DNA from: a virus
IMG/VR virus record: IMGVR_UViG_3300040960_000632
Coordinates: 1 to 30,494 of that record
Length of the DNA: 30,494 nt
Direction: 5' to 3' (one strand)
Shown: positions 1 through 5,479 of the stretch, piece by piece
Layout of the letters: every line of letters begins with the position of its first letter
Numbering within the stretch: position 1 is the stretch's first letter
Position numbers and translations under genes: made by a program
The notes under the pieces: model-generated
What the model was told of the DNA's origin: nothing
The model's database searches: none
Seen by the model: the letters and a program-made list of their open reading frames with translations, nothing else

Positions 1-127
1 CAGGACCCAAACCCAAACGCATAGTAGAGGGCACAGTAAAGGGTTACGCAGTGGGACGCGATAAGAAGATAGTCGCTCCAGAAGACGTTCAAAAATTAGC
101 CGCATTAGGGTGTCGTGATAATGAAAT
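1..127. repeat. Terminal direct repeat (left copy), circular assembly overlap
   Basis: The first 127 bases are identical to the last 127 (30368-30494). An exact 127-base overlap matches a commonly used maximum assembly k-mer, so this most likely marks a closed circle and not a biological terminal repeat. It lies inside the small terminase gene, whose reading frame continues without a break across the join. The genome may be physically circularly permuted or have cohesive ends; the sequence alone does not say which. Confidence 0.95.
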
Positions 128-386
128 TGCGAACTACTTTGGTATCAAGGAAGATACCCTACGTTACAATTTTGCGGATAATCTAGTAAAAGGCAGAGAA
201 GAAGTAAAAATTACGTTACGACGTGCTATGCTTACCAATGCCTGTCAGAATATGAATGCCGCAGTTCAGATATTTTTAAGTAAGAATATGCTGGGGATGG
301 CGGATACACCTATTAACAGCGAAGCAAACACACCACTACCATGGGTAGAGGCAGATACAGGAGAAAATAATGAAGAGAATATCTAA
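1..386 (+). CDS. terS: Terminase small subunit, 3' part (gene spans the contig ends)
   Basis: This is the C-terminal part of a 139-residue protein that starts at 30334 and runs through the circular junction. Small terminases bind phage DNA and hand it to the large terminase for packaging. The joined protein has a basic, Pro-rich N-terminus, a helix-turn-helix-like stretch (about residues 40-65: CRDNEIANYFGIKEDTLRYN) and then an alpha-helical segment with NAAVQIFLSKNMLGMAD, a pattern typical of TerS oligomerisation regions. A GTG at 51 could be mistaken for the start, but the ATG at 30334 has a good Shine-Dalgarno (AAGGGAGG). The 3' end overlaps the next gene. TerS assignment is by motif and context (TerL lies downstream); the separation from TerL by about 3.8 kb of small genes is unusual. 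Confidence 0.75.
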   Translation, partial: GPKPKRIVEGTVKGYAVGRDKKIVAPEDVQKLAALGCRDNEIANYFGIKEDTLRYNFADNLVKGREEVKITLRRAMLTNACQNMNAAVQIFLSKNMLGMADTPINSEANTPLPWVEADTGENNEENI

Positions 387-588
387 AGATAAATGGACTG
401 ATGGCGAACATCTATACAGTGGCAATCCCAAGGATGGATTCACAAAAATTGGCGATGAAAAACGTGCCCAAGAGATTGTAGAAGCAATACGCAACCGTGA
501 AAAGGACAATGTGGTTGAAATGGAAGCACACAATCTACAAGCGCCTAAAATGGACAAATTAACAGTTGACATAGAGGACGAAGAGTAG
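370..588 (+). CDS. Small hypothetical protein, 72 aa
   Basis: I do not recognise a family. The ATG at 370 is preceded by AGGAG at about 8 nt spacing, and the gene overlaps the terS 3' end by 17 bp, so the two are translationally linked. The product is highly charged: a basic N-terminus (MKRISKDKW), a helical middle rich in Glu/Arg (residues 30-50), and an acidic tail ending DIEDEE. There is no membrane segment or signal peptide. Its last codons contain the -35 and spacer of the next promoter (566-594). It is probably cotranscribed with terS from the TAAATA box at 30294. Confidence 0.7.
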   Translation: MKRISKDKWTDGEHLYSGNPKDGFTKIGDEKRAQEIVEAIRNREKDNVVEMEAHNLQAPKMDKLTVDIEDEE

Positions 589-594
589 TATACT
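551..594 (+). promoter_or_regulatory. Sigma70-type promoter with upstream TGGACA box
   Basis: TTGACA at 566-571, a 17-bp spacer and TATACT at 589-594 form a near-perfect bacterial promoter driving the gene at 618. A TGGACA box at 551-556 lies 15 bp before the -35 start, as at three other promoters in this genome. The promoter overlaps the end of the upstream gene. An RBS of the type TAGGAGTCA follows at about 607. Confidence 0.8.
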
Positions 595-617
595 ATAGTT
601 AAAATTAGGAGTCAAAC

Positions 618-1037
618 ATGAACTATAATGAAAGATTAAGAAACACAAACCAGTGGGTTGATAAATGTAACATACACTGGAAACGTCTTAAAGGCGAACT
701 TTATAATGACACAACATTTTGGGATGACGTAATTCACAAAATGGATAAAGATGATTGGTGGGCGTGGATTGACAATGCCCCAAGTTACAAAATCCAGTAC
801 AGTGAACATTGGCGTAAATATTCCAAGTCATTAGAAGCAGATACAAAATGGGTTGAAGAAAAACTAATGCTAGGCAAACCCGTTACCAAACAAATGAGAA
901 CAGGTTACAACACACCAGCATATCGTTTGTTTATGAACATTAAAGATTTTATTAATGATGTAAATGGTAAACCTACACAACATCGCTTTGAAGACACAGA
1001 AGAAACAGATTTTGAAAGACTGTTTGATTTTGTTTAA
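618..1037 (+). CDS. Trp-rich hypothetical protein, 139 aa
   Basis: No family recognised. The start is ATG 618, preceded by AGGAGTCA about 5-8 nt upstream and by a strong promoter at 566-594, so it should be transcribed independently and probably early. The protein is rich in aromatic residues: tryptophans cluster in residues 40-75 (including DDWWAWID and EHWRKYSK), and the C-terminus is acidic (EDTEETDFERLFDFV). No transmembrane segment is evident. The composition suggests a small soluble DNA- or protein-binding protein, possibly a host-takeover factor, but no residue pattern supports a specific activity. Its stop codon is part of the TAAATA box at 1035. Confidence 0.7.
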   Translation: MNYNERLRNTNQWVDKCNIHWKRLKGELYNDTTFWDDVIHKMDKDDWWAWIDNAPSYKIQYSEHWRKYSKSLEADTKWVEEKLMLGKPVTKQMRTGYNTPAYRLFMNIKDFINDVNGKPTQHRFEDTEETDFERLFDFV

Positions 1038-1040
1038 ATA
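1035..1040 (+). promoter_or_regulatory. TAAATA box before RNA-1
   Basis: TAAATA overlaps the stop codon of the preceding gene and precedes a structured non-coding stretch. It is one of about ten such boxes at unit starts. On its own it could be chance in AT-rich DNA. Confidence 0.35.
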
Positions 1041-1190
1041 AGTTTACCCGTGGAATCCATAATTGAAATGACTCCTTAATTAAGTTCTACGGGTTTTGAT
1101 TAAGAGGGTATAATCCCCAAGACTATACTATTGTTTTCATGCTCTTAATCAACAGCCTGGACACGCTGTTAAACTGTCCATTTTTAGAAA
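1041..1190 (+). ncRNA. Candidate structured RNA (RNA-1), gene-free leader or small RNA
   Basis: No ORF fits here. The sequence is rich in complementary arms: ACCCGT 1046-1051 with ACGGGT 1089-1094; an 11-bp helix, TTGATTAAGAG 1096-1106 with CTCTTAATCAA 1142-1152, enclosing GTATA 1108-1112 with TATAC 1124-1128; then AACAGC 1151-1156 with GCTGTT 1165-1170, which competes with the TGGACA/TGTCCA hairpin at 1158-1180. It sits between a TAAATA box and two terminators, like RNA-A at 27850. It could be a stable small RNA, a 3' UTR or an attenuator. I know no family match. Confidence 0.5.
1158..1185 (+). terminator. Rho-independent terminator, part of a two-hairpin switch
   Basis: TGGACA 1158-1163 pairs with TGTCCA 1175-1180 and is followed directly by TTTTT. 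The alternative hairpin AACAGC 1151-1156 / GCTGTT 1165-1170 occupies part of this hairpin's loop and is adjacent to its left arm, so the two folds probably compete. It ends the upstream unit. Confidence 0.6.
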
Positions 1191-1193
1191 CTG

Positions 1194-1242
1194 CCCCCCA
1201 AAATTACCCACGTTTAGAAGTGTGTTGCGGGGGGATCTTTTT
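1194..1242 (+). terminator. G/C-run terminator with long loop
   Basis: CCCCCC 1194-1199 pairs with GGGGGG 1229-1234, followed by ATCTTTTTGG. The 29-nt loop can form a small CAC/GTG hairpin. The tail ATCTTTTTGG is the same as that after the terminator at 28002, and in both places a consensus promoter follows at once. Confidence 0.65.
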
Positions 1243-1286
1243 GGACAAAATACCCCATTGACAGATGCTTGGTTTTACCATATAAT
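1242..1286 (+). promoter_or_regulatory. Perfect consensus sigma70 promoter
   Basis: TTGACA 1258-1263, 17-bp spacer, TATAAT 1281-1286. The spacer ends with the dyad TGGTTTTACCA (1270-1280) directly against the -10, a possible operator. A TGGACA box at 1242-1247 lies 16 bp before the -35 start. It is isolated from upstream transcription by the terminator at 1194-1242 and drives the gene at 1317. Confidence 0.85.
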
Positions 1287-1316
1287 GTATATACAAACTA
1301 AAATAAGGAGTCACAA

Positions 1317-1718
1317 ATGGCAACCATCTATCACTACACAACCTGGGATAAGGCACAGGAAATACTCAAGAGTGGCGTTATCACTGGCAATCTTGCCCAC
1401 CGTGAGCAGATACGGGTGTTGGGCAATGTCACGTGGTTTACTGCCAATCAATTTGAACGCACTGGACATCATATGAATGGCATCAACGAACACAAACGCA
1501 AGGTGCGTTTTGAGTTTGACAGTGATGACATTGGTGCCAAGCGATACGCAAGTTGGAAACAGTTACGCAACCGTGGCTATAAAAAGGTAGCATTTGAATT
1601 ATTGGAAATGTCAACCGCCCCAGAAGAGTATCGCAATTGGTATCTTGTGAACGGTGATGTTGACATTCGCAAGGCAAAGAATATGGTCATTTTGGACAAC
1701 TCAACCGTTGACGCATAA
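1317..1718 (+). CDS. ADP-ribosyltransferase-like protein, 133 aa
   Basis: The N-terminus reads IYHYTTWDKAQEILKSGVI, followed by VTWFTANQFERTG and a KVRFEF strand. This arrangement (Y/H-x-T near the start, 'ILKSG', then a 'WFT' strand) resembles small members of the ADP-ribosyltransferase superfamily, such as DarT-like and related ART-fold families, which transfer ADP-ribose from NAD to protein or nucleic acid. The length of 133 residues fits a minimal ART fold. The likely catalytic Glu cannot be fixed by eye; E117 of APEEYRNWYLV is a candidate region. ATG 1317 has AAGGAGTCA upstream and a perfect promoter. With the adjacent acetyltransferase it could modify host targets early. Family assignment is tentative. 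Confidence 0.45.
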   Translation: MATIYHYTTWDKAQEILKSGVITGNLAHREQIRVLGNVTWFTANQFERTGHHMNGINEHKRKVRFEFDSDDIGAKRYASWKQLRNRGYKKVAFELLEMSTAPEEYRNWYLVNGDVDIRKAKNMVILDNSTVDA

Positions 1719-1736
1719 CTGGTTTTACCATATACT
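1693..1736 (+). promoter_or_regulatory. Sigma70 promoter for the GNAT gene
   Basis: TTGACG 1708-1713, 17-bp spacer, TATACT 1731-1736. The TGGACA box is at 1693-1698 (15 bp before the -35), and the dyad TGGTTTTACCA at 1720-1730 abuts the -10. The -35 lies in the last codons of the preceding gene. The 39 bases from 1731 to 1769 are identical to 2514-2552. Confidence 0.8.
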
Positions 1737-1763
1737 GTAAGTATAAACAATAAGGAGTCAAAT

Positions 1764-2459
1764 ATGAAATATCCATTTACTAAAAGTGGCGACAGTGGTT
1801 TCCACTTCCAACCAATCACAGTAGCAGACAAAGAATTTGCTGATATGTTTACAGCATTTCTTAACGATTACGGCAAACTTGACAACATAAGTCCTAACGG
1901 TGCGGAATGGCAAGAAGGTGACACTCTTGACAAGGCTTTTACTTATAAGGTTATCAACGATGGTAAGACTGTGGGATTTTTTGAGAGAGCAAAGATTGAA
2001 GGTGCTCTTTCTACATACGCTATTGAGAATGTATATGTCAAACCAGAATATAGAGGTTGTGGTGTTGCTACAAGAATATATCAACACGCCATACACAATT
2101 ATGAATGTAAGGTTATGAGTTTGAGTTGGCAACGTGTAAACACACTGGCACAGATTGATACCTATCTTGCGGCAGGTTTTAAGGGTCTTATGATAGAGCC
2201 TGGGCAGGTTGGCACTGCTCGTGGACTTTGTGCTTTAGTAACTGAACCCGTTCACTCACCTTTATACTTTGAACTGGATAAGAAATCTATCATGAGAGCA
2301 AGAAATCACAGTCAAAAGATTTGTGAAAAACTTACTCGTAAAATGGGTGGTGTTGCTCGCGGAACGCTTACATCACTGCCAACCTATACTGTTGACGTGG
2401 TAAATGAAGTAATATACAACCATTTTGGCAACAGAATGAAACAGTATTTAGGGGCATAA
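1764..2459 (+). CDS. GNAT-family N-acetyltransferase
   Basis: GNAT enzymes transfer an acetyl group from acetyl-CoA to an amine. The acetyl-CoA binding motif A is visible at about residues 89-106 as VYVKPEYRGCGVATRIY, containing the signature R-G-x-G-x-A. Before it are beta strands including a 'VGFFERA' segment. The C-terminal third (about residues 150-231) goes beyond the minimal GNAT domain and is rich in basic residues (RNHSQKICEKLTRKMGG). ATG 1764 has AAGGAGTCAAAT upstream. The substrate is unknown. In a phage early block it might acetylate host proteins or a phage product. The gene is followed by the next promoter cassette. The GNAT call is well supported; the target is not. Confidence 0.75.
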   Translation: MKYPFTKSGDSGFHFQPITVADKEFADMFTAFLNDYGKLDNISPNGAEWQEGDTLDKAFTYKVINDGKTVGFFERAKIEGALSTYAIENVYVKPEYRGCGVATRIYQHAIHNYECKVMSLSWQRVNTLAQIDTYLAAGFKGLMIEPGQVGTARGLCALVTEPVHSPLYFELDKKSIMRARNHSQKICEKLTRKMGGVARGTLTSLPTYTVDVVNEVIYNHFGNRMKQYLGA

Positions 2460-2475
2460 TATGAAAGTATTAGAT

Positions 2476-2519
2476 TGGACAAAATACCCGTTGACAAAAC
2501 CAGTAATACCAGTTATACT
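2476..2519 (+). promoter_or_regulatory. Sigma70 promoter for the gene at 2547
   Basis: TTGACA 2491-2496, 17-bp spacer, TATACT 2514-2519. TGGACA is at 2476-2481, 15 bp before the -35. The spacer contains the direct repeat ACCAGT-AAT-ACCAGT (2499-2513) in place of the TGGTTTTACCA dyad. From the -10 to beyond the ATG it is identical to the GNAT gene leader. Confidence 0.8.
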
Positions 2520-2546
2520 GTAAGTATAAACAATAAGGAGTCAAAT

Positions 2547-2903
2547 ATGAAACAAGATAGTTTTTATGTAAGTGCTTGGAACAGCGTTTCAGGTAAGGTT
2601 GAACGTGTCTGGGAAGAAGACATTGACGGCGTGGTGCTACTTGGCGAAACAAATGGTAGCACAAGATCCATGGGGCGTGTTGATTATGTTCCGTACAGTG
2701 GCAACAACTGGGGTGATTTTTTGATGAACAATATGGATGCCTTCGCATATGAATGGGGCGATAAGGCAAGTTCCCCTACTGTTGGTGGCAAGGCAAAGAT
2801 AGCCTATTTTCCAAACAATCACAAGGCATTGGTATTGATTATGCCTGACAGTTATATGTCGTCAATTGACGTCATGGAACGTGACATTAACACACAACAT
2901 TAA
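2547..2903 (+). CDS. Hypothetical protein, 118 aa
   Basis: I chose ATG 2547 over an in-frame upstream start at 2475 because the promoter at 2491-2519 lies inside the longer frame, and AAGGAGTCA sits just before 2547. No family recognised. The protein starts with a beta-rich segment (SFYVSAWNSVSGKVERVW) and has a Trp/Asn/Gly-rich centre (SGNNWGDFLMNNMDAF), which suggests a small soluble alpha/beta protein. There is no signal peptide or membrane helix. It is followed, after AAGGAGTCA, by the gene at 2916 without a new promoter, so it likely heads a short operon of small genes through 3938. Confidence 0.7.
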   Translation: MKQDSFYVSAWNSVSGKVERVWEEDIDGVVLLGETNGSTRSMGRVDYVPYSGNNWGDFLMNNMDAFAYEWGDKASSPTVGGKAKIAYFPNNHKALVLIMPDSYMSSIDVMERDINTQH

Positions 2904-2915
2904 GGAGTCAGCGTG

Positions 2916-3173
2916 ATGAATACATTTCAGAGAATAGAAGCATTTGTTGAATACTTTCAACAACCGCAAAACAAAGAACAACTTCGCAAATGGGCGTTTC
3001 ATAATCCAATTGGTGATGCTTTGGTATGTTGTTTAGAACATAAAGAAGGTGCTGTTAGTTTATTCTGGGACGCCATAGAAGCATATTATGATGGTGAAGG
3101 ATTTAGCAATCCGCAACAAGAGTTCTTATATTTTAATGAACATCGTGTTAAAGAGTTAGAGGAGACAGCGTAA
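2916..3173 (+). CDS. Hypothetical protein, 85 aa
   Basis: A GTG (2913) and ATG (2916) are adjacent; the ATG is 8 nt from AGGAG (2903-2907) and is preferred. No family recognised. The protein appears mostly helical (FQRIEAFVEYFQQPQNKEQL) and acidic overall. It ends with EETA, whose codons overlap the Shine-Dalgarno and start of the next gene (GAGGAGACAGCGTAATG), with the stop and the next ATG sharing one base. Tight coupling indicates an operon with the genes at 2547, 3173, 3394 and 3708. Confidence 0.65.
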   Translation: MNTFQRIEAFVEYFQQPQNKEQLRKWAFHNPIGDALVCCLEHKEGAVSLFWDAIEAYYDGEGFSNPQQEFLYFNEHRVKELEETA

Positions 3174-3394
3174 TGAACATTTATATTTCTTATTATCCAA
3201 AAGAATACGGTGTTGTTTTGGGTCCTTTCAAGACAGACGGCAATCAAGCAAATTTACTTGAAAGTCTCTTTAAAGAGTGGGGAGAAGGTGAATACAAAGT
3301 TGAATGCGATTTGCCTATTCCAATGTTTAACCGTAAAGGTTATCTAAAAGACTTAACACAACCAATCCAAATTTTCAAAGAGGAGACAGCGTGA
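3173..3394 (+). CDS. Hypothetical protein, 73 aa
   Basis: ATG 3173 overlaps the previous stop codon by one base and uses the RBS (AGGAG) embedded in that gene's end. No family recognised. The N-terminal beta strand (NIYISYYPKEYGVVLGPF) is followed by a helix (ANLLESLFKEWGEG). It also ends in EETA, encoded by GAGGAGACAGCG, repeating the junction seen before it. No membrane segment. Probably translationally coupled to its neighbours. Confidence 0.65.
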   Translation: MNIYISYYPKEYGVVLGPFKTDGNQANLLESLFKEWGEGEYKVECDLPIPMFNRKGYLKDLTQPIQIFKEETA

Positions 3395-3711
3395 TGGCAA
3401 CATTTACAGTCAAACAACAGCAAGAAATACTAAAACGTTACGCAACTCTATTGGTTAAAAACTGGCCCGCTGACAGCAGACAGTTAGAGGTAAAAGAAAT
3501 GTATGAAGCCAAAAAACAGTTGGATGACTTTCTAAAAGTCATGACTATTTCACCAAAAGCATCTGTTGGCGGTTGTGTAAATTTAGCAAGGTTAATAAAT
3601 CTGAAATATAACCTTAAGGGCGATAAACTTGATGAATTCATATGGGATATTGATTACAAACTATTTGAACAATACGAAATAATTGATACATTAGGCAAGG
3701 AAACAGCGTGA
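3394..3711 (+). CDS. Hypothetical protein, 105 aa
   Basis: GTG 3391 and ATG 3394 are adjacent; ATG 3394 overlaps the upstream TGA by one base and is 8 nt from AGGAG, so I prefer it. No family recognised. It appears all-helical and basic in the first half (KQQQEILKRYATLLVKNW; EMYEAKKQLDDFLKV), with an acidic C-terminus that ends in KETA. That end is encoded by the third copy of the junction (AAGGAAACAGCGTGA), which carries the RBS and GTG start of the lipoprotein gene. Confidence 0.65.
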   Translation: MATFTVKQQQEILKRYATLLVKNWPADSRQLEVKEMYEAKKQLDDFLKVMTISPKASVGGCVNLARLINLKYNLKGDKLDEFIWDIDYKLFEQYEIIDTLGKETA

Positions 3712-3938
3712 TAAAGTATGGCATACCCATATATCTAATCTTAATCATACTGTTTCTTACATTAACAGGTTGTGCTACACCCCCACGTTGGTTAGCAACC
3801 ATGTACGACAACAACGATCCGTGTCAAGCACGTTTTAGAGAAGAAGGTTACAAACGTCCTTCATTTTGTGGTAAAGGCAAAACCCCTTCAAAAGTAATCA
3901 TTGTAGATTACTATACAAACAATCCCGTTAAATACTAG
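3708..3938 (+). CDS. Small lipoprotein with lipobox, 76 aa (lysis or surface role possible)
   Basis: The GTG start at 3708 overlaps the upstream TGA and lies about 6 nt from AAGGAAA. Residues 6-20 form a hydrophobic signal (IPIYLILIILFLTLT) followed by the lipobox L-T-G-C with Cys22, so the mature protein would be lipid-anchored. The mature part has about 54 residues with two further Cys and several Pro. Small phage lipoproteins include Rz1-type outer spanins and superinfection-exclusion proteins. No partner inner spanin with a membrane anchor is seen beside it; the next gene encodes a coiled coil without one. The lipobox is clear; the role is undecided. Confidence 0.7.
   Translation: MIKYGIPIYLILIILFLTLTGCATPPRWLATMYDNNDPCQARFREEGYKRPSFCGKGKTPSKVIIVDYYTNNPVKY
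3929..3934 (+). promoter_or_regulatory. TAAATA box (TAAATACTA form)
   Basis: TAAATACTAG at the end of the lipoprotein gene, upstream of the coiled-coil gene at 3970. It matches the TAAATACTA form seen at 19458, 27839 and 28788. Confidence 0.35.
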
Positions 3939-3969
3939 TATGAAAAACGATTGGTGGGAGGGAGACAGT

Positions 3970-4191
3970 ATGAATACTTTTGACCCATATGAAGAGTTGA
4001 TGTCGTTGAAGGGCGAACTTGCTCATCAACGCAAACTTATCAATAACCTAATTGTTACAAACAATCAACAGGCAGAAGTGTTGGTTAACATTAGCAATCA
4101 ACAGGTTAATCTAATTAATGATTTAAAGAAAGCCACTAGAGATTTAGAAGTGGCACGACGTCAAGTTGGTTTAATAAATAAACCCCTCTAA
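3970..4191 (+). CDS. Small coiled-coil protein, 73 aa
   Basis: ATG 3970 is chosen over the in-frame ATG 3940 because a strong Shine-Dalgarno (GGGAGGGAG) lies just upstream of 3970 and none precedes 3940. Nearly the whole protein is predicted helical with a heptad pattern (ELMSLKGELAHQRKLINNL and LVNISNQQVNLINDLKKATR), so a coiled-coil oligomer is likely. There is no membrane segment. It sits directly before the terminase large subunit. No family recognised. Confidence 0.65.
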   Translation: MNTFDPYEELMSLKGELAHQRKLINNLIVTNNQQAEVLVNISNQQVNLINDLKKATRDLEVARRQVGLINKPL

Positions 4192-4203
4192 ATTAACTTT
4201 CGC

Positions 4204-4209
4204 TAAATA
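4204..4209 (+). promoter_or_regulatory. TAAATA box 5 bp before terL ATG (leaderless-type)
   Basis: TAAATAGTGTTATGA: the box ends 5 bp before the ATG at 4215, and no Shine-Dalgarno is present. The same arrangement (TAAATAGAGTTATGA) precedes the gene at 27499. If the box acts as a -10 element the transcript would begin at or next to the ATG. Confidence 0.5.
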
Positions 4210-4214
4210 GTGTT

Positions 4215-5468
4215 ATGAAGTTAGCACAATGGCAATCTCTCGTGGCGAAAGATAAACACCGTTTTATTACTGTAGTAGCAGGCAGGAGGTCAGGGAAGAC
4301 ATATCTAGCCATAAGACAAATTTGTTATCACGCAAGAATTCCTAATCAAAACATATTCTACATTACGTCTTCATATAGACAGGCAAAGATGATTGCTTGG
4401 AAATTGTTAAAAGAAAAACTATTGGACTTGCGTTGGGTAGCAAAGATTAACGAAAGTGAACTTTCTATTACACTTAAAAACAATTCTATTATAAGCCTTA
4501 AGGGTAGTGAAAATATTCACGCATTAAGAGGAATTTCCTTATCATACGCAGTAATTGACGAAGCGGCGGATGTAGACGAAGATCTCTTTCCTGAAATCAT
4601 ACGTCCAGCACTAGCAGATCAACAGGGCGGATGCCTCTTTATCACAACACCAAAAGGCAAGAGCAATTGGGTTTATGATGCTTACAATATGGAAAAGGAA
4701 GCACCTGAATATTGGAAGAGTTTTACCACAACAACACTAGAAGCAGGATTTGTAAAACCTGAAGAAATAGAAGCCGCTAAAATGGATATGAGCGAAAGAC
4801 AGTTTCGCCAGGAGTTTCTAGCGACATTTGAAACTTATGAAAACAGGGTAGCGTGGGAGTTTTTTAGAGAGAAAAATGTCAAGGAACTAGAACAACTTGA
4901 CACTAGCATACTACACGTTGGACTTGACTTCAACGTAACACCAATTTGTGCCGCGGTATGTGTAAGGGTGGGTGATGATTTGTATCAATTTGATGAGATA
5001 CGTATGGACAACTCAAACACACAAGAGATGGCAGAAGAACTAAAGAACAGATATCCACGTTCAAAGATATTTGTTTATCCAGACCCTAGTGGTAATGCTC
5101 GTAAAACGTCAGCAAATGGGCAGACTGACTTTAGCATACTACAGAACAGTGGGTTTGTCACAAAAGCACCAAGACGACATGACGCAGTACGTGATAGAAT
5201 TAACGCCATCAATGCTCGTTTTCGTTCCGCAGACGGTCGTAATCACTTGTTTATAAGTAATAAGTGTAAATACACTATAGAATGTCTGGAGAAATACAGT
5301 TTCAAAGAAGGAACTCAAACGCCAGACAAGGGTGGTAAGGTGGATTATTCGCATATGTTTGACGCATTAAGTTATTGTGTCGCATTCTTATTCCCCTTAA
5401 CCAGAGAAGTGGAACCAATGGAACCACAACGATGGGGACATAATATTAAGAAACAGTATGCCTACTAA
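4215..5468 (+). CDS. terL: Terminase large subunit (ATPase/nuclease)
   Basis: This is the packaging motor that pumps DNA into the prohead and cuts it. The N-terminal ATPase has a Walker A, VAGRRSGKT (residues 21-29), a Walker B with catalytic Glu, YAVIDEAAD (111-119), and a coupling motif region FITTPKG at about 140. The C-terminal nuclease domain begins near VGLDFNVTP with Asp238 as a probable metal ligand, and later acidic residues include DPSGNARKT (about 293) and HMFDALSY near the end. At 417 residues it is slightly shorter than many TerL proteins but complete. No Shine-Dalgarno is visible and the start follows a TAAATA box. Portal follows after 11 bp. Confidence 0.95.
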   Translation: MKLAQWQSLVAKDKHRFITVVAGRRSGKTYLAIRQICYHARIPNQNIFYITSSYRQAKMIAWKLLKEKLLDLRWVAKINESELSITLKNNSIISLKGSENIHALRGISLSYAVIDEAADVDEDLFPEIIRPALADQQGGCLFITTPKGKSNWVYDAYNMEKEAPEYWKSFTTTTLEAGFVKPEEIEAAKMDMSERQFRQEFLATFETYENRVAWEFFREKNVKELEQLDTSILHVGLDFNVTPICAAVCVRVGDDLYQFDEIRMDNSNTQEMAEELKNRYPRSKIFVYPDPSGNARKTSANGQTDFSILQNSGFVTKAPRRHDAVRDRINAINARFRSADGRNHLFISNKCKYTIECLEKYSFKEGTQTPDKGGKVDYSHMFDALSYCVAFLFPLTREVEPMEPQRWGHNIKKQYAY

Positions 5469-5479
5469 AGGATAACGCA

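Noticed and set aside
1-127. Biological terminal repeat or attachment-site duplication
   Set aside because: The exact 127-base length, equal to a common assembly k-mer, and a continuous terS frame across the join are better explained by circular assembly. No integrase is present.
2461-2523. A 20-codon ORF (ATG 2461 to TAA 2521) directly after the GNAT gene, as a possible leader peptide
   Set aside because: The promoter hexamers at 2491 and 2514 lie inside it, there is no good Shine-Dalgarno, and the overlap with a repeated promoter cassette explains the open frame.
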